Assembly (NCBI GenBank): GCA_021413675.1
Contig: JAIOQA010000102.1
Location: forward strand, 1 to 49,353
DNA: 49,353 bases
Direction: 5' to 3'
Source: Deltaproteobacteria bacterium
Lineage (GTDB): Bacteria > Myxococcota_A > Polyangia > Haliangiales > Haliangiaceae
The notes beneath the pieces were generated by a model. The model had not been told where the DNA came from, made no database searches, and worked only from the letters and a program-made list of their open reading frames with translations. The position numbers and the translations under genes are program-made. Below are positions 1-11,747 of this stretch, piece by piece (positions within the stretch are counted from its first letter, which is position 1; each line of letters starts with the position of its first letter).

Positions 1-1127
<1,127 letters not shown>

Positions 1128-1234
1128 CGGTCGGACTCGGGCATCTCGCCCACGTTACAGCGCCCGACGCGGCGGCGCATCGCCTGGCACGTGCGTCCAC
1201 CGATCCGCGCCCGGAGCTGGTAAGACCGACGGGT

Positions 1235-2947
<1,713 letters not shown>

Positions 2948-2997
2948 GCGCGGCGACGGCGCCGCGAGGCGCGGCGTGAGATTCGCGCCGCGGCAGC

Positions 2998-3390
2998 GTG
3001 AGCCAGTTCGCGAGCCAGTGGTGCCGCGGGCAGGGTGACGGCTCGCCGATGCAGACCGCCTCGGTCGCGCCGCCGTCGCGGCTGTACCAGGTCGACCAGC
3101 GCGGCGGCTCGGAGGCGGCGGTCCACCGGTACGTCACCGCGCACGTCACGCCCTGGTTCAACGTGCCGCGGACCGATCTGTTCCGCGACGCGTACGCCGA
3201 GGGTGCGTCGCAGGAGCTGGCCGGTCGCGGTCTGTACGGTGACTACGTGCTGCTGTTCCCGGCGAGCGGGCTGCTGCGCAACGGGTTCCCGCTGAGCAAG
3301 GTCGAGGACGTGCTGCTGCGCTTCGACTACCTCGCAGTGGACAACCTCAACACCGGGCTCCGCGCGGCGGACTCCGAGGCCGCGCAGTGA
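2998..3390 (+). CDS. Small protein resembling the C-terminus of a Tc-toxin A subunit
   Basis: A 130-residue ORF starting at GTG; an in-frame TGA at 2977-2979 rules out a longer version. The second half (DYVLLFPASGLL, then DVLLRFDYLAVDN) looks like the beta-rich end of TcA-type proteins, the part that receives the TcB subunit. I judge this from memory of the family, not from a search. Full TcA proteins exceed 1,000 residues, so this is either a remnant or a stand-alone docking module. It overlaps the start of the Rhs/SpvB toxin gene (TGATG arrangement), which supports translational coupling and a joint function. An unrelated small beta protein is possible. Confidence 0.5.
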   Translation: MSQFASQWCRGQGDGSPMQTASVAPPSRLYQVDQRGGSEAAVHRYVTAHVTPWFNVPRTDLFRDAYAEGASQELAGRGLYGDYVLLFPASGLLRNGFPLSKVEDVLLRFDYLAVDNLNTGLRAADSEAAQ

Positions 3391-6300
3391 TGCGCCGGGC
3401 CCTTCTGGCGGCGGTCCTCGCGGTCACCGCGACGACCGGTGGAGTTGCGCTCGCGCAGGTCGCACCGACGGGCGCCGTGGGCGCCTCGACGGTAAAGCTG
3501 CCGGACGGGCCCGGCTCGGTGGCGGGGCTGGCGAAGCCGGCGGAGCTGGATCTGTTCTCGGCGCAGGTCGGCTACAGCTTGCCCATCAAGGTGCCCTCGG
3601 GCGGCGGCGTGTCGCCGTCGGTGGCGGTGAGTTACTCGGGCGCGCTGGGCAACGGGCCGCTGGGCGTGGGCTGGCAGCTCGCGGCGCCGGCGATCCGGCG
3701 CTCGCTCGCGCACGGCGTGCCGCACTACGACGACACCGACGAGCTCACGATCGAGGGCGTCGGCAGTGGGCGGCTGGTGCCGATCGGCGGCGATGCGTAT
3801 GTCGTCGAGGGCGCGGGCCCGACGATTCGCGTGCGGCGATACGGCAGCTACTTCGAGGTCACCGATGGCGATGGCACGCGCTATCGCTTCGGCCACACCG
3901 GGCTCGCGCGCCAGGCCGACGGCACGCGGGTGGCGGCGTGGTTCCTCGAGGAGGTCGTCAACCTCGCCGGCGAGGCGATGCGCTTCGAGTACGCGACGGA
4001 TCGCGGGCAGGTCTACCTGCAGCGCGTGGTGTGGGGGCCGGGCGATCGCTACCGGCTCGAGCTGTTCCTCGACGGTCGGCCCGATGTCGTCGCGAGCTTC
4101 GCGACGGGGTTCGAGGTCACGACCGCGCGGCGCTACCGCGAGGCGCGCACGACGGTGAAGCTGCCGAGCGCGAATCCGGTGGAGCTGGCTCGGTACGCGT
4201 TCGCGTACGCGGATCAGGATGCGGATACAGACAACGATGGTCCGGTCTCGCAGCTGACGCGGGTCACGATGACCGGGCGGCGCGCGGCGGATGGCACGCT
4301 GACCGCGGGCGCGACGATGCCGCCGGTGTCGTTCCGGTACGCCGTGCCGGACGCGGCGCGCAGCTGGGTGCTCGACGGCGGCGGCTGGGTGCTCGATCAG
4401 CGCGGCGTGGCGCTGGTGGATGTCGATGGCGATGGCGCCGACGATCTCTTGCGGCTCGAGCCGGGCGCGACCGCGTGGCGCAAGAACCTCGGCGGCTGGT
4501 TCAGCGCGCCGCGGGCGTTCGCGGCGGGCGGCGTGGAGCTCGGGCAGGTCCGCTTTCTCGATACCGATGGCGACGCGCGGCCCGAGCTGGTGCGCGTCAT
4601 CAATGACGAGTGGCGTGCGTATCCGATCAGCCCGGATGGGCTCGGCGCGCCGCGTACGCTTGCGGGAACCGCGGGCGTGCCGCTCGGTGGCGAGGCGATG
4701 GCGCTCGCGGATATCGACGGCGATGGGCGCGTCGATGTCCTCGAGTCGGTGACCGGTGGATTGCGGTTGCGCCGCGGCGTGCCTGCGGGGCTGGGGCCGG
4801 CAGCGTATCTGCCGCCGCCGACTGCTGCAGACCCGAACGTCGGTCCCGGGCTCACCGGCGTGCGCGTGATGGACGCGAACGGCGATGGCCTCGCGGATCT
4901 GGTGTGGCTCACCGACGCCTGGATGAAGGTGTATCTGGGCAAAGGCGACGGCACGTTCCTGCCGTTCGCCAAGGTGCTCTATCCGTGGGGCACGAGCGCG
5001 ATCCCGCTCGATCACATCCACCTGGTCGATCTGGATCGCGATGGCGTGCTCGATCTGGTGCGCGTCGATGCGGGCAAGGTGCGCTGGTTCGGCGGGCGCG
5101 CGGGCTTCCAGTTCGAGGCGTTCCCGCGGCAGCTCGATCGGCCGACCGCGACCGAGGCCGATGTCCGCGTCACGTTCGCGGACGTCGACGGCAACGGCAG
5201 TGAAGAGGTCGTCTGGTCGAACCTGAGCGCGATGTGGGCGCTGGATCTGGCGGGCGGCACGACGCGGTCGATGGTCGCGTCGATCGACGACGGCATGGGC
5301 GAGGTCACGACGATCACGTACGGCACGTCGACGCAGCTGTCGCTCGCAGCCGAGGCGGAAGGCATGCCGTGGGCGAAGCTGTTGCCGCGGGCGATGGCGA
5401 TCCCGGTGCGGCAAGAGACGGTGTACGCGGATGGCACGCCGTCGCGGACCGTGATGCTGACGGTGCGCGATGGCTTCTGGGATGGCGTCGAGCGGCGGTT
5501 TGGCGGATTCCTCATCGGGCGCACGGTTCTGCCGGGCGACACGGTCGCGCAGGTCCGCATCGATCAGACGACCTTTCATGCGGGCCTCGGGAGCGAGCGC
5601 GTGCTGCGCGGCAAGCCGCTCGAGGCGCGCACCGAGGATGGCGCGGGGCAGGTCTATAGCGTCGCAAACTCGACCTGGGCGGCGGTGCGGCCGCAGAGCC
5701 TCGCGGGCGCGGTGAATGCGAGCAATCCGCTGCTATCGCGCGCGATCGTGCTGGCGCAGGAGACGCGCAGCTACGAGGGCGTCGCGACGCCGATCGTGAC
5801 GCGCACCGAGCACGTCTACGACGCCGAGGCTCGGCCGATCCAGGTGCGCGAGCTCGGGCGGCTCGACTTGACGGGCGACGAGCGCACCACGGTCACGCAG
5901 TACGCCAGCGACGACGTGACCTGGGTGCGGGATCGGGTCATCGAGGAGGCGCTCTACAGCGGCACGGTCGTGACGCCGACGGCACTGGTGTCGCGCACGC
6001 GGCACCTGTTCGGTAACCACGTCGGCAATCCGCTGGCGTGGGGCCAGATCGGCTATGGCTGGCCGCGCGCTTCGCAGGGGCTCCTGTGGAAGGGCACCGC
6101 GGCGCCGCGCTGGGTCGTCACCTCGTGGGTGACGTATGACGCGCATGGCAATCCGATCACGACGACGGATGGCGCGATCGGCGTCGGCGTCACGCACAGC
6201 GTGACGTACGACGCGGCCGGGCTGTTCCCGGTGACCGAGACGCTGGTGCCGGTCACGGGCCGCACGCTCACCTGGAGCGCGACCTGGGACCAGGTGCTGG

Positions 6301-9300
6301 GCGCGGTCTCGGATGTCACCGATCCGATCGGCGCGGTCTCGCACGTCACGTATGACGGGCTCGGCCGCGTCACCGCGATGGCGCAGAACGCGCAGCCGCC
6401 GCACCAGCGCTACGTCTATGACTGGACCGCGCCGCGGCCGCGGACGTTCAGCTACGTCTTCGACGGCGAGGCCAGCGAGCTCGCGGCGAAGAAGGATCAG
6501 TGGCAGCAGGCCGACACGTATGTCGGCTGGCGCCACAGCGTCACCGTCGCGGACTCGACCGGGGAGGCGCTGTACAGCGCCGCGCAGCTGGACGCGAACC
6601 AGTGGCTGGTCAGCGGCTGGAAGCGCAAGGACGCACGCGGGCGTGTGACCGAGATCCTCGATGGCTTCACGTCGACCGGGTTGCCGGTCGCGCCGCCGAC
6701 GGGCTTGCGGCGCCAGCAGGTGCACTACGACGCGCTCGATCGGCCGATCGAGCAGATCTTGCCGGGCGGCGCCCGCACGCTCACGACGCACCGCGCGTTC
6801 GAGCAGACGGTGCAGGCGGATGGCCTCGGGCCGGTCACGTCGAGGGTCGATGGCCTCGGGCGCGTCACGCATACGGAGCGCGCGCTGGAAGATCGTGTGG
6901 AGAGCGTCGATGCGACGTACGACGCCGCGGGCCGCATCCTGGCGATGGAGCTGCAGCGTCCCGCGGGCGTGACGATCGCGCCGTGCACGACTGACCCGAC
7001 GCACGTGCGGGTCGTGCACTGCTTCACGTACGACAGCTTCGGGAGGCTGGTCGAGGCGGATGACCCGGATATCGGGTTGCGGCAGCTGAGCTATGACGAC
7101 GGCGGACGCTTGATTCGCCATGTGAATGGTGCGGGACAGGGCATCACGCTCTCGTATGACCGCGGCGGGCGGTTGATCAAGCGCCTCGCCGACGACGGCA
7201 CGCAGTACGAGTATGGCTATGACGTGGGCGCGGCTGGCGAGAACGTCGCCGGGCGGCTCGCGTGGGTGAAGGAGCCGACCGGGCGCGTCGACCTCGGGTA
7301 TGACGCCCTCGGGCGCAACACGTCGGCGAGCCGCAACTACGGGACGCTCACGATCACGCATAGCCAGGTGCTCGCGGCCTCGGGTGCGGTTGTCGGGGAT
7401 CGGTACGTGAACGACTGGATGGTGCGCACCACGTTCGACATGGCCGGGCGGGTGATCAAGCTCAGTGGCGACGATGGCTCGACGCGCTCGACGTTGTGGG
7501 AGGCGATGGCGTTCGACAACGCGGGGCGCGTAGCGGGCGAGCGCTTCGGGAATGGCGTGGTGGCGGCGTACGGCTATGACACGAATGGGCTCACGTCGTC
7601 GGTCGGCATTCGCCGGAGCGCGGGTGGCGCGTCGCTGTACGATATCGCGCTCGGGCGAAACGCGTTCGGTGCGGTCACGTCGGCGGTGGATAGCGATGGC
7701 GTTGGCCTCGATCACTCGGCGACGTTCACGTACGACCTCGCGGGGCGGCTGACCGGCGCGACGCTGGGGAAGGCGCCGACGGCGGGCCAGCCCGACAAGC
7801 GCTTCGGGTTCGCGTACGCGTACGACGGCTTCCAGAACATGGTCTCTCGCCAGATGACGATGGGCCCGCGGACGCTCGGGCAGTACCTCGGTACGCAGTG
7901 CTACGGGCAGAACGGGGCCGGGCCGCGGCAGCTCACCAGCGTGGTGGTCGAGGGCGGGCCGGTCATGTTCAGTGGGACGATTGGCGGTGGCGATCCGGGC
8001 GGCGGCACGGTCGATCCGTGCTCGTCACCGACCTCCGCCGTCATCACGGCTCTGACGTACGACGACGCGGGCCGCCAGATCACCGATGGCGGCACGCACA
8101 TGACGTACGACGGGCTCGACCAGCTCGTTGGCGTCGATCTGCCCGGTGGTGGCCACATCGCGTACGCGTATGGCTACGACGGTCAGCGCATCCAGAGCAG
8201 CGACACGATGGGCGGCCCGGTGGAGCACTGGATGGGTGAGGGCCTCCGCGAGGTCGGCGGCAACTACGAGCAGTACATCAGCATGGGCGGGCGGATCGTC
8301 GCCAAGGTCACGCTGCGATATGCGCAGTCGGCCGGGGCGGGTGTTGCGACGTCGTCGCTGATGGTGGGCCGCGGGATTGGTGTGGTGGTGGGGCTGGTGT
8401 TGCTGATGGTCATGATGTTCGCGGGCGGGCGCTGGCGCCGGTCGTGGCGTCAGGGCGTGGTCGGTCGCGGGCTCGTGAGCCTGCTCGTGTGGATGATGGT
8501 CGTGCCCGCGTGCGGGCCGACGCTCGGTAGCGGGCAGGCGGATCTGTGGAGGCCGCAGCAGACCACGTACTTCCACACCGGCTTCGGCCCGGGGCCGGTG
8601 CTCTTGACGAGCGAGGCAGCGGCGGTCGTCGATGAGCGGCGGGCGGAGCCGTTTGGGCAGGCCATCGACTCGTATCAGGAGGGCGTCGGCGTCCAGGACG
8701 CGATCGACTACACGCGTGAGCCGATCAATAGCCTCAACAAGCCGACGGATGCGCGGACGCAGTGGTCGTATCACGGCGCGCGCTGGATGGCGCCGCAGAC
8801 GGCGCGATGGTTGACGCCGGATCCGCCGGTGAAGGCGCCGGATGCGAAGTTCATGGCCGCGCCATGGAAGCTGCATCCGTATCAGTACGTGGATCAGAAC
8901 CCGGTGATGTTCTGGGACCCGGGTGGGTTATGGCCATCAATTGGCTTGCCTGACCCGAAGGTGTTCGATCCTGGGAAGGAACCTGTTGGTCGTTATTTGG
9001 GTAACGATGCTCACGATGAAATTGCAGCAGCATATCGGATCTTTCATGCTCTCGATTTGGTGTTTACGAATTCTACATCAGTGGCGACCATTCTCGGGGA
9101 CACCGGATTCGGAAAGGGTGACTGGAATGATGCGCGGATGCGGGTTAGGCCGGATATCTACAACTCCAAGGCTCATGTCACTTCCAGTGCTGCGGATGGT
9201 GATGTTTGGGAGATTAAGTCAGACACGGATGCCCTCGGAGCGCTTTCTCAGGCGTTGAAGTCAGTTGAGGCTCTGCGCGCTGGCGGGGACGCGCGCGCCC

Positions 9301-9623
9301 ACTTGGGTACGGAGAGATTTCATGGTTGGTTGCCGGCGCCGGGCGGGGTGATCTACTATTGGACGTCAATGCCAGGTGTGATTCTCTATCATCGGTACGT
9401 GGTGCCTCCGGCGATGGAGAAGGTATTCGAGAAGCAGCCCTCGTTCGTGGCGGACCCTGCGGTAGAGCCGGCTTTCGACTACAATGCGCAGTTTGAACCC
9501 GAGCCTGCCCCGAGCGGCGGGTGGGGCTACGATCCCGCACCGGGGCGTCGGTCGCGAGAATCCGCGGGCCAGGCGGGGGCGCTGGGGGCGCTAGGCACGC
9601 TAGCTCTTCTGTTGTGCTTGTAG
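3390..9623 (+). CDS. Secreted SpvB/FG-GAP/YD-repeat (TcB-TcC/Rhs-like) toxin with nuclease-like C-terminal tip
   Basis: A 2,077-residue polymorphic toxin. It has an N-terminal signal peptide (MRRALLAAVLAVTATTGG, cleavage near ALAQ), an SpvB-type domain (about 30-190), an FG-GAP/VCBS region with at least six DxDGDG-like calcium loops (about 345-620), a TcdB-like middle part, and many YD repeats (TYDGLGR, TYDAAGR, SYDDGGR; about 900-1640). Two hydrophobic segments (about 1657-1708) interrupt the shell before the Rhs-core end motif DPGGLWP (near 1843). The tip has RPDIY (D about 1922) and WEIKSD (E1941, K1943), the layout of a PD-(D/E)XK nuclease. GC drops sharply after DPGGLWP, as expected for a swapped toxin tip. 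A GTG three bases upstream (3387) is an alternative start. The short hydrophobic C-terminal tail is unusual. The nuclease call is an inference. Confidence 0.88.
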   Translation: MRRALLAAVLAVTATTGGVALAQVAPTGAVGASTVKLPDGPGSVAGLAKPAELDLFSAQVGYSLPIKVPSGGGVSPSVAVSYSGALGNGPLGVGWQLAAPAIRRSLAHGVPHYDDTDELTIEGVGSGRLVPIGGDAYVVEGAGPTIRVRRYGSYFEVTDGDGTRYRFGHTGLARQADGTRVAAWFLEEVVNLAGEAMRFEYATDRGQVYLQRVVWGPGDRYRLELFLDGRPDVVASFATGFEVTTARRYREARTTVKLPSANPVELARYAFAYADQDADTDNDGPVSQLTRVTMTGRRAADGTLTAGATMPPVSFRYAVPDAARSWVLDGGGWVLDQRGVALVDVDGDGADDLLRLEPGATAWRKNLGGWFSAPRAFAAGGVELGQVRFLDTDGDARPELVRVINDEWRAYPISPDGLGAPRTLAGTAGVPLGGEAMALADIDGDGRVDVLESVTGGLRLRRGVPAGLGPAAYLPPPTAADPNVGPGLTGVRVMDANGDGLADLVWLTDAWMKVYLGKGDGTFLPFAKVLYPWGTSAIPLDHIHLVDLDRDGVLDLVRVDAGKVRWFGGRAGFQFEAFPRQLDRPTATEADVRVTFADVDGNGSEEVVWSNLSAMWALDLAGGTTRSMVASIDDGMGEVTTITYGTSTQLSLAAEAEGMPWAKLLPRAMAIPVRQETVYADGTPSRTVMLTVRDGFWDGVERRFGGFLIGRTVLPGDTVAQVRIDQTTFHAGLGSERVLRGKPLEARTEDGAGQVYSVANSTWAAVRPQSLAGAVNASNPLLSRAIVLAQETRSYEGVATPIVTRTEHVYDAEARPIQVRELGRLDLTGDERTTVTQYASDDVTWVRDRVIEEALYSGTVVTPTALVSRTRHLFGNHVGNPLAWGQIGYGWPRASQGLLWKGTAAPRWVVTSWVTYDAHGNPITTTDGAIGVGVTHSVTYDAAGLFPVTETLVPVTGRTLTWSATWDQVLGAVSDVTDPIGAVSHVTYDGLGRVTAMAQNAQPPHQRYVYDWTAPRPRTFSYVFDGEASELAAKKDQWQQADTYVGWRHSVTVADSTGEALYSAAQLDANQWLVSGWKRKDARGRVTEILDGFTSTGLPVAPPTGLRRQQVHYDALDRPIEQILPGGARTLTTHRAFEQTVQADGLGPVTSRVDGLGRVTHTERALEDRVESVDATYDAAGRILAMELQRPAGVTIAPCTTDPTHVRVVHCFTYDSFGRLVEADDPDIGLRQLSYDDGGRLIRHVNGAGQGITLSYDRGGRLIKRLADDGTQYEYGYDVGAAGENVAGRLAWVKEPTGRVDLGYDALGRNTSASRNYGTLTITHSQVLAASGAVVGDRYVNDWMVRTTFDMAGRVIKLSGDDGSTRSTLWEAMAFDNAGRVAGERFGNGVVAAYGYDTNGLTSSVGIRRSAGGASLYDIALGRNAFGAVTSAVDSDGVGLDHSATFTYDLAGRLTGATLGKAPTAGQPDKRFGFAYAYDGFQNMVSRQMTMGPRTLGQYLGTQCYGQNGAGPRQLTSVVVEGGPVMFSGTIGGGDPGGGTVDPCSSPTSAVITALTYDDAGRQITDGGTHMTYDGLDQLVGVDLPGGGHIAYAYGYDGQRIQSSDTMGGPVEHWMGEGLREVGGNYEQYISMGGRIVAKVTLRYAQSAGAGVATSSLMVGRGIGVVVGLVLLMVMMFAGGRWRRSWRQGVVGRGLVSLLVWMMVVPACGPTLGSGQADLWRPQQTTYFHTGFGPGPVLLTSEAAAVVDERRAEPFGQAIDSYQEGVGVQDAIDYTREPINSLNKPTDARTQWSYHGARWMAPQTARWLTPDPPVKAPDAKFMAAPWKLHPYQYVDQNPVMFWDPGGLWPSIGLPDPKVFDPGKEPVGRYLGNDAHDEIAAAYRIFHALDLVFTNSTSVATILGDTGFGKGDWNDARMRVRPDIYNSKAHVTSSAADGDVWEIKSDTDALGALSQALKSVEALRAGGDARAHLGTERFHGWLPAPGGVIYYWTSMPGVILYHRYVVPPAMEKVFEKQPSFVADPAVEPAFDYNAQFEPEPAPSGGWGYDPAPGRRSRESAGQAGALGALGTLALLLCL

Positions 9624-9641
9624 TTGTGAAATGAGGTTTGT

Positions 9642-10244
9642 ATGGAGATCCCAGCATTCGCCTACGGAACCTGTCGTGACGTCTCGGCCTTCTCTAAGAA
9701 GAGGGCCCGTGATGTCTTGGCGGGGGCATCGGTGTTGTCGCGCGATGAGCCAACTATCGACACCGGCGACGCTTCTGGGTTGATCGTTCTTCAGAGGCCG
9801 TCTGGTTTGCTTGCTGGGGAGCGGCACTTTCATGTGTTTTCTGTCAGTCGGGAACTTGTGAAGCTGATGCTTGCGAAGGGCATGGGAGAGGCTGCTGCCG
9901 AGGAAGTCAGGTCCCGCGTGTTTGAGGAGTCAGTCGCGACACCAGCGGGCGTGCTAATGCTCATGGGGCAGGACTCATATGGGTACTTCCGAACAAGCGG
10001 AGAACGACAGAAGCATTACATCCGCGCTTGTGCTCGCTTCTGGAAAGACATGACAGGACTCGGCGATCGCTTCACGATGGGGGTGTCTCGAGGCGGCTCT
10101 CTGTGGAGCGCTGCGGTGACGCTTTGGTTCTGCCTTGGTCTGGTCGGGTTTCCGGATGGGAGCGTTGCCGCCAGTAGTTCGGTCCAGGTGCTAGAGCGGC
10201 AATGGAGCCGCTGTCTGGGGGGGGAGGTAAGTCCGGACCCGTAG
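9642..10244 (+). CDS. Candidate immunity protein for the upstream toxin tip
   Basis: A 200-residue protein with no signal peptide and no family I recognise. It starts 18 bases after the toxin stop with a good ribosome site (GAGG, 5 bases from ATG). It is predicted cytoplasmic, mostly soluble, with one moderately hydrophobic stretch near the end (about 155-178, SLWSAAVTLWFCLGLVGF). Codon use and GC are clearly lower than the surroundings and match the toxin tip, so the two probably arrived together. Position, size and composition are those of a Rhs/Tc immunity gene; the function is inferred from context only. Its stop codon overlaps the first GTAG-headed repeat. Confidence 0.65.
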   Translation: MEIPAFAYGTCRDVSAFSKKRARDVLAGASVLSRDEPTIDTGDASGLIVLQRPSGLLAGERHFHVFSVSRELVKLMLAKGMGEAAAEEVRSRVFEESVATPAGVLMLMGQDSYGYFRTSGERQKHYIRACARFWKDMTGLGDRFTMGVSRGGSLWSAAVTLWFCLGLVGFPDGSVAASSSVQVLERQWSRCLGGEVSPDP

Positions 10245-10307
10245 GTCCGGACCGGGGTTGGTTTCCGGGACAGATCCGGGTAGGTCCGGACCGGGGTTGG
10301 TTTCCGG
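10241..10307. repeat. Two 28-base direct repeats headed by GTAG and a GGTCCGGACC palindrome
   Basis: Copies lie at 10241-10268 and 10280-10307 (identical, period 39, 11-base spacer). Each begins GTAGGTCCGGACC, so it carries a GTAG head followed by a 10-base palindrome, and ends GGTTTCCGG. A third GTCCGGAC core sits just upstream near 10231. A GTAG tetranucleotide before a palindrome is the known look of some REP elements, and a REP-associated transposase gene ends about 150 bases away. The first copy overlaps the stop codon of the immunity candidate. The rest of the gap up to 10454 holds only short imperfect inverted repeats. Confidence 0.6.
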
Positions 10308-10454
10308 AGCGGGCGCCGGGTTGTCGTCCCGGCGCCGCGTTTGCGCCTTGCCGCCTCGTGATTGCGCCGACGCTGGACGTGGTCGGCGGCGCGATTTCGC
10401 CACGCCGCGACGGCGCAAGCCGACGGCTCGCGCCAAGCGCGGTGCATGTTGGCG

Positions 10455-11354
10455 TCAGTTCGCGACGGGTTCAGTGATGGGCACGTTCGCGAAACGGCGC
10501 AGCCAGTAGGTGCCGATCGGGAACACGGCAGCGAGGCCGGCGAGCCAGCGCGCGCGGGCCTCGCGATAGCTCGATACGAAGTCGCGGTTGCGCAGCAGCG
10601 CCTCGAGGCGGGGCCAGAAGCTGCGCGCGGCGACGCGCGGGCGGAGGCCGCGACGGGGTTCGTGACTCGATGGCTGCCCCCACCAGGGCTGGCGCAAGAT
10701 CGCCCGGCGCCCGAGGATCGGGACGCCGGTGCGCGCTCGCGTGGCGGCGAGGTCGTCCTCGACGAAGGCGACGCGTTCGCGCACGATCCGGCGGACCTCG
10801 TCGGGGTCGCCCAGCTCGGGCGGGATCACGAGCTCGAGGGTGACCTCGGGCGGCATCGGGCCCGCGTCGCGGAAGAAGTGGCGCGGTCGCTGGACGGTCA
10901 GCTTCCGGCGATTCAGGAGCGCGGACAGCCCGTTCACGCCGGGCCAGTGATGGACCCTCTCGACGAGGCGGTCCTTCACCGGGTTGGTCGCGGCATACAC
11001 GAGCTTGTCGAGCACGTCGCTTCGCTCGACGAGACGGACGAGGCACGGAGGTTCGCTGGACCAGAAGTTCTCCCATCGACCGCGGAGCGCGTTCATCGCC
11101 TTGGCGACGAACTTGTGGAGGTGCTCGGTGAACTCGACGATGCGACCCGCTCGATCGAATACGAGGATGTGCACGTGGTTCGACAAGGCCGACGGCAAGA
11201 TCACCTCGATGCCGAACCGCTGCGCGGCCTCCGCCAGACAGTAGAGGAAGGTCTCGTTGGTCGCGCGATCAGGCCGCAGGAGGAACTGACGCTGCGTGCA
11301 CCGCCGCGTGAGCATGTAGAACGTCCCGGGCAGCACCTGACGAGGGACCGACAT
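10455..11354 (-). CDS. REP-associated tyrosine (Y1/HUH) transposase
   Basis: A 299-residue single-strand DNA transposase of the IS200-like TnpA_REP group. Domain Y1_Tnp spans about residues 5-150, with the metal-binding HUH-type motif SNHVHILV (H60, H62) and the nucleophile region VYAATNPVKD (Y120), equivalent to the usual YxxxNPV motif. The start MSVPRQ was chosen because that is where family similarity begins; the frame stays open upstream only through GC bias. The C-terminal half (about 165-299) is an Arg-rich extension common in the longer myxobacterial members. I could not define terminal ends or target duplications, so this is probably a domesticated RAYT and not a complete insertion sequence. 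Confidence 0.85.
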   Translation of the reverse strand: MSVPRQVLPGTFYMLTRRCTQRQFLLRPDRATNETFLYCLAEAAQRFGIEVILPSALSNHVHILVFDRAGRIVEFTEHLHKFVAKAMNALRGRWENFWSSEPPCLVRLVERSDVLDKLVYAATNPVKDRLVERVHHWPGVNGLSALLNRRKLTVQRPRHFFRDAGPMPPEVTLELVIPPELGDPDEVRRIVRERVAFVEDDLAATRARTGVPILGRRAILRQPWWGQPSSHEPRRGLRPRVAARSFWPRLEALLRNRDFVSSYREARARWLAGLAAVFPIGTYWLRRFANVPITEPVAN

Positions 11355-11747
11355 CTCGCCGCGTCTCTGCAACGCCGCGGCCAATCGGCAACCCCGCGAC
11401 GCGCTTGCATGCTGGCGCGATTGCGTCCGGGTGCGGGACGATCTGTCCGGGGACCGGCCGCGCGGCGGACAATCCCGGACGCTTGCGCCCCTCACTCCAG
11501 CGGCGACGCGCGCACGTCGAGCGACGTCGGCTCTGTCGCGCCATCGCGCTGCCACGGATGGCATGTCCGTGCCGCCCGTGGCAGGTCGCGCAGTCCGCGA
11601 CGCCGTGCGCGCCGCGCAAGTCATCGCGATCGCAACAACCCGATCGCCTGCGCGCTCTGGCACGCGCCGCGCAATAGCCGAGGTCATCGAACCGGCGACG
11701 CGCTCGCGATGTCCGCGGCGCCGTCCGGTCTCTCCGAGGAACGCACC
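11355..11747. other. Intergenic region without a supported gene
   Basis: About 390 bases between the transposase start and the small lipoprotein gene. ORFs in several frames cross it, but none has a recognisable domain, and the composition is that of the bulk genome. It contains GC-rich imperfect inverted repeats (for example around 11560-11590) and presumably the promoters of the two divergent genes; I could not pick out a convincing -35/-10 pair. Confidence 0.5.

Noticed and set aside
3327..5579. A 750-residue minus-strand ORF opposite the toxin gene
   Set aside because: It is His/Arg-rich with no domain, and the opposite strand has a signal peptide, SpvB and FG-GAP motifs. High GC keeps antisense frames open. 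The same reasoning removes the long minus-strand ORFs at 5733-7715, 25100-28603 and 38164-42309.
10241..10307. A possible CRISPR fragment
   Set aside because: Only two repeats, an 11-base spacer and no cas gene nearby. The GTAG head and palindrome fit a REP-like element better.
10455..11354. A complete insertion sequence around the transposase
   Set aside because: No matching terminal hairpins or target duplications could be read on both sides, so only the gene and nearby repeats are reported.
11269..11619. A CATCHG motif in a minus-strand frame, as in a cytochrome c
   Set aside because: The motif is isolated: no export signal, no Met-ligand region and only Arg-rich sequence after it. Most likely a chance hit.
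10362..11747. The long plus-strand frame leading into the small lipoprotein
   Set aside because: It is antisense to the Y1 transposase and has no recognisable content; only the last 79 codons, which begin with a ribosome site and a signal peptide, are supported.
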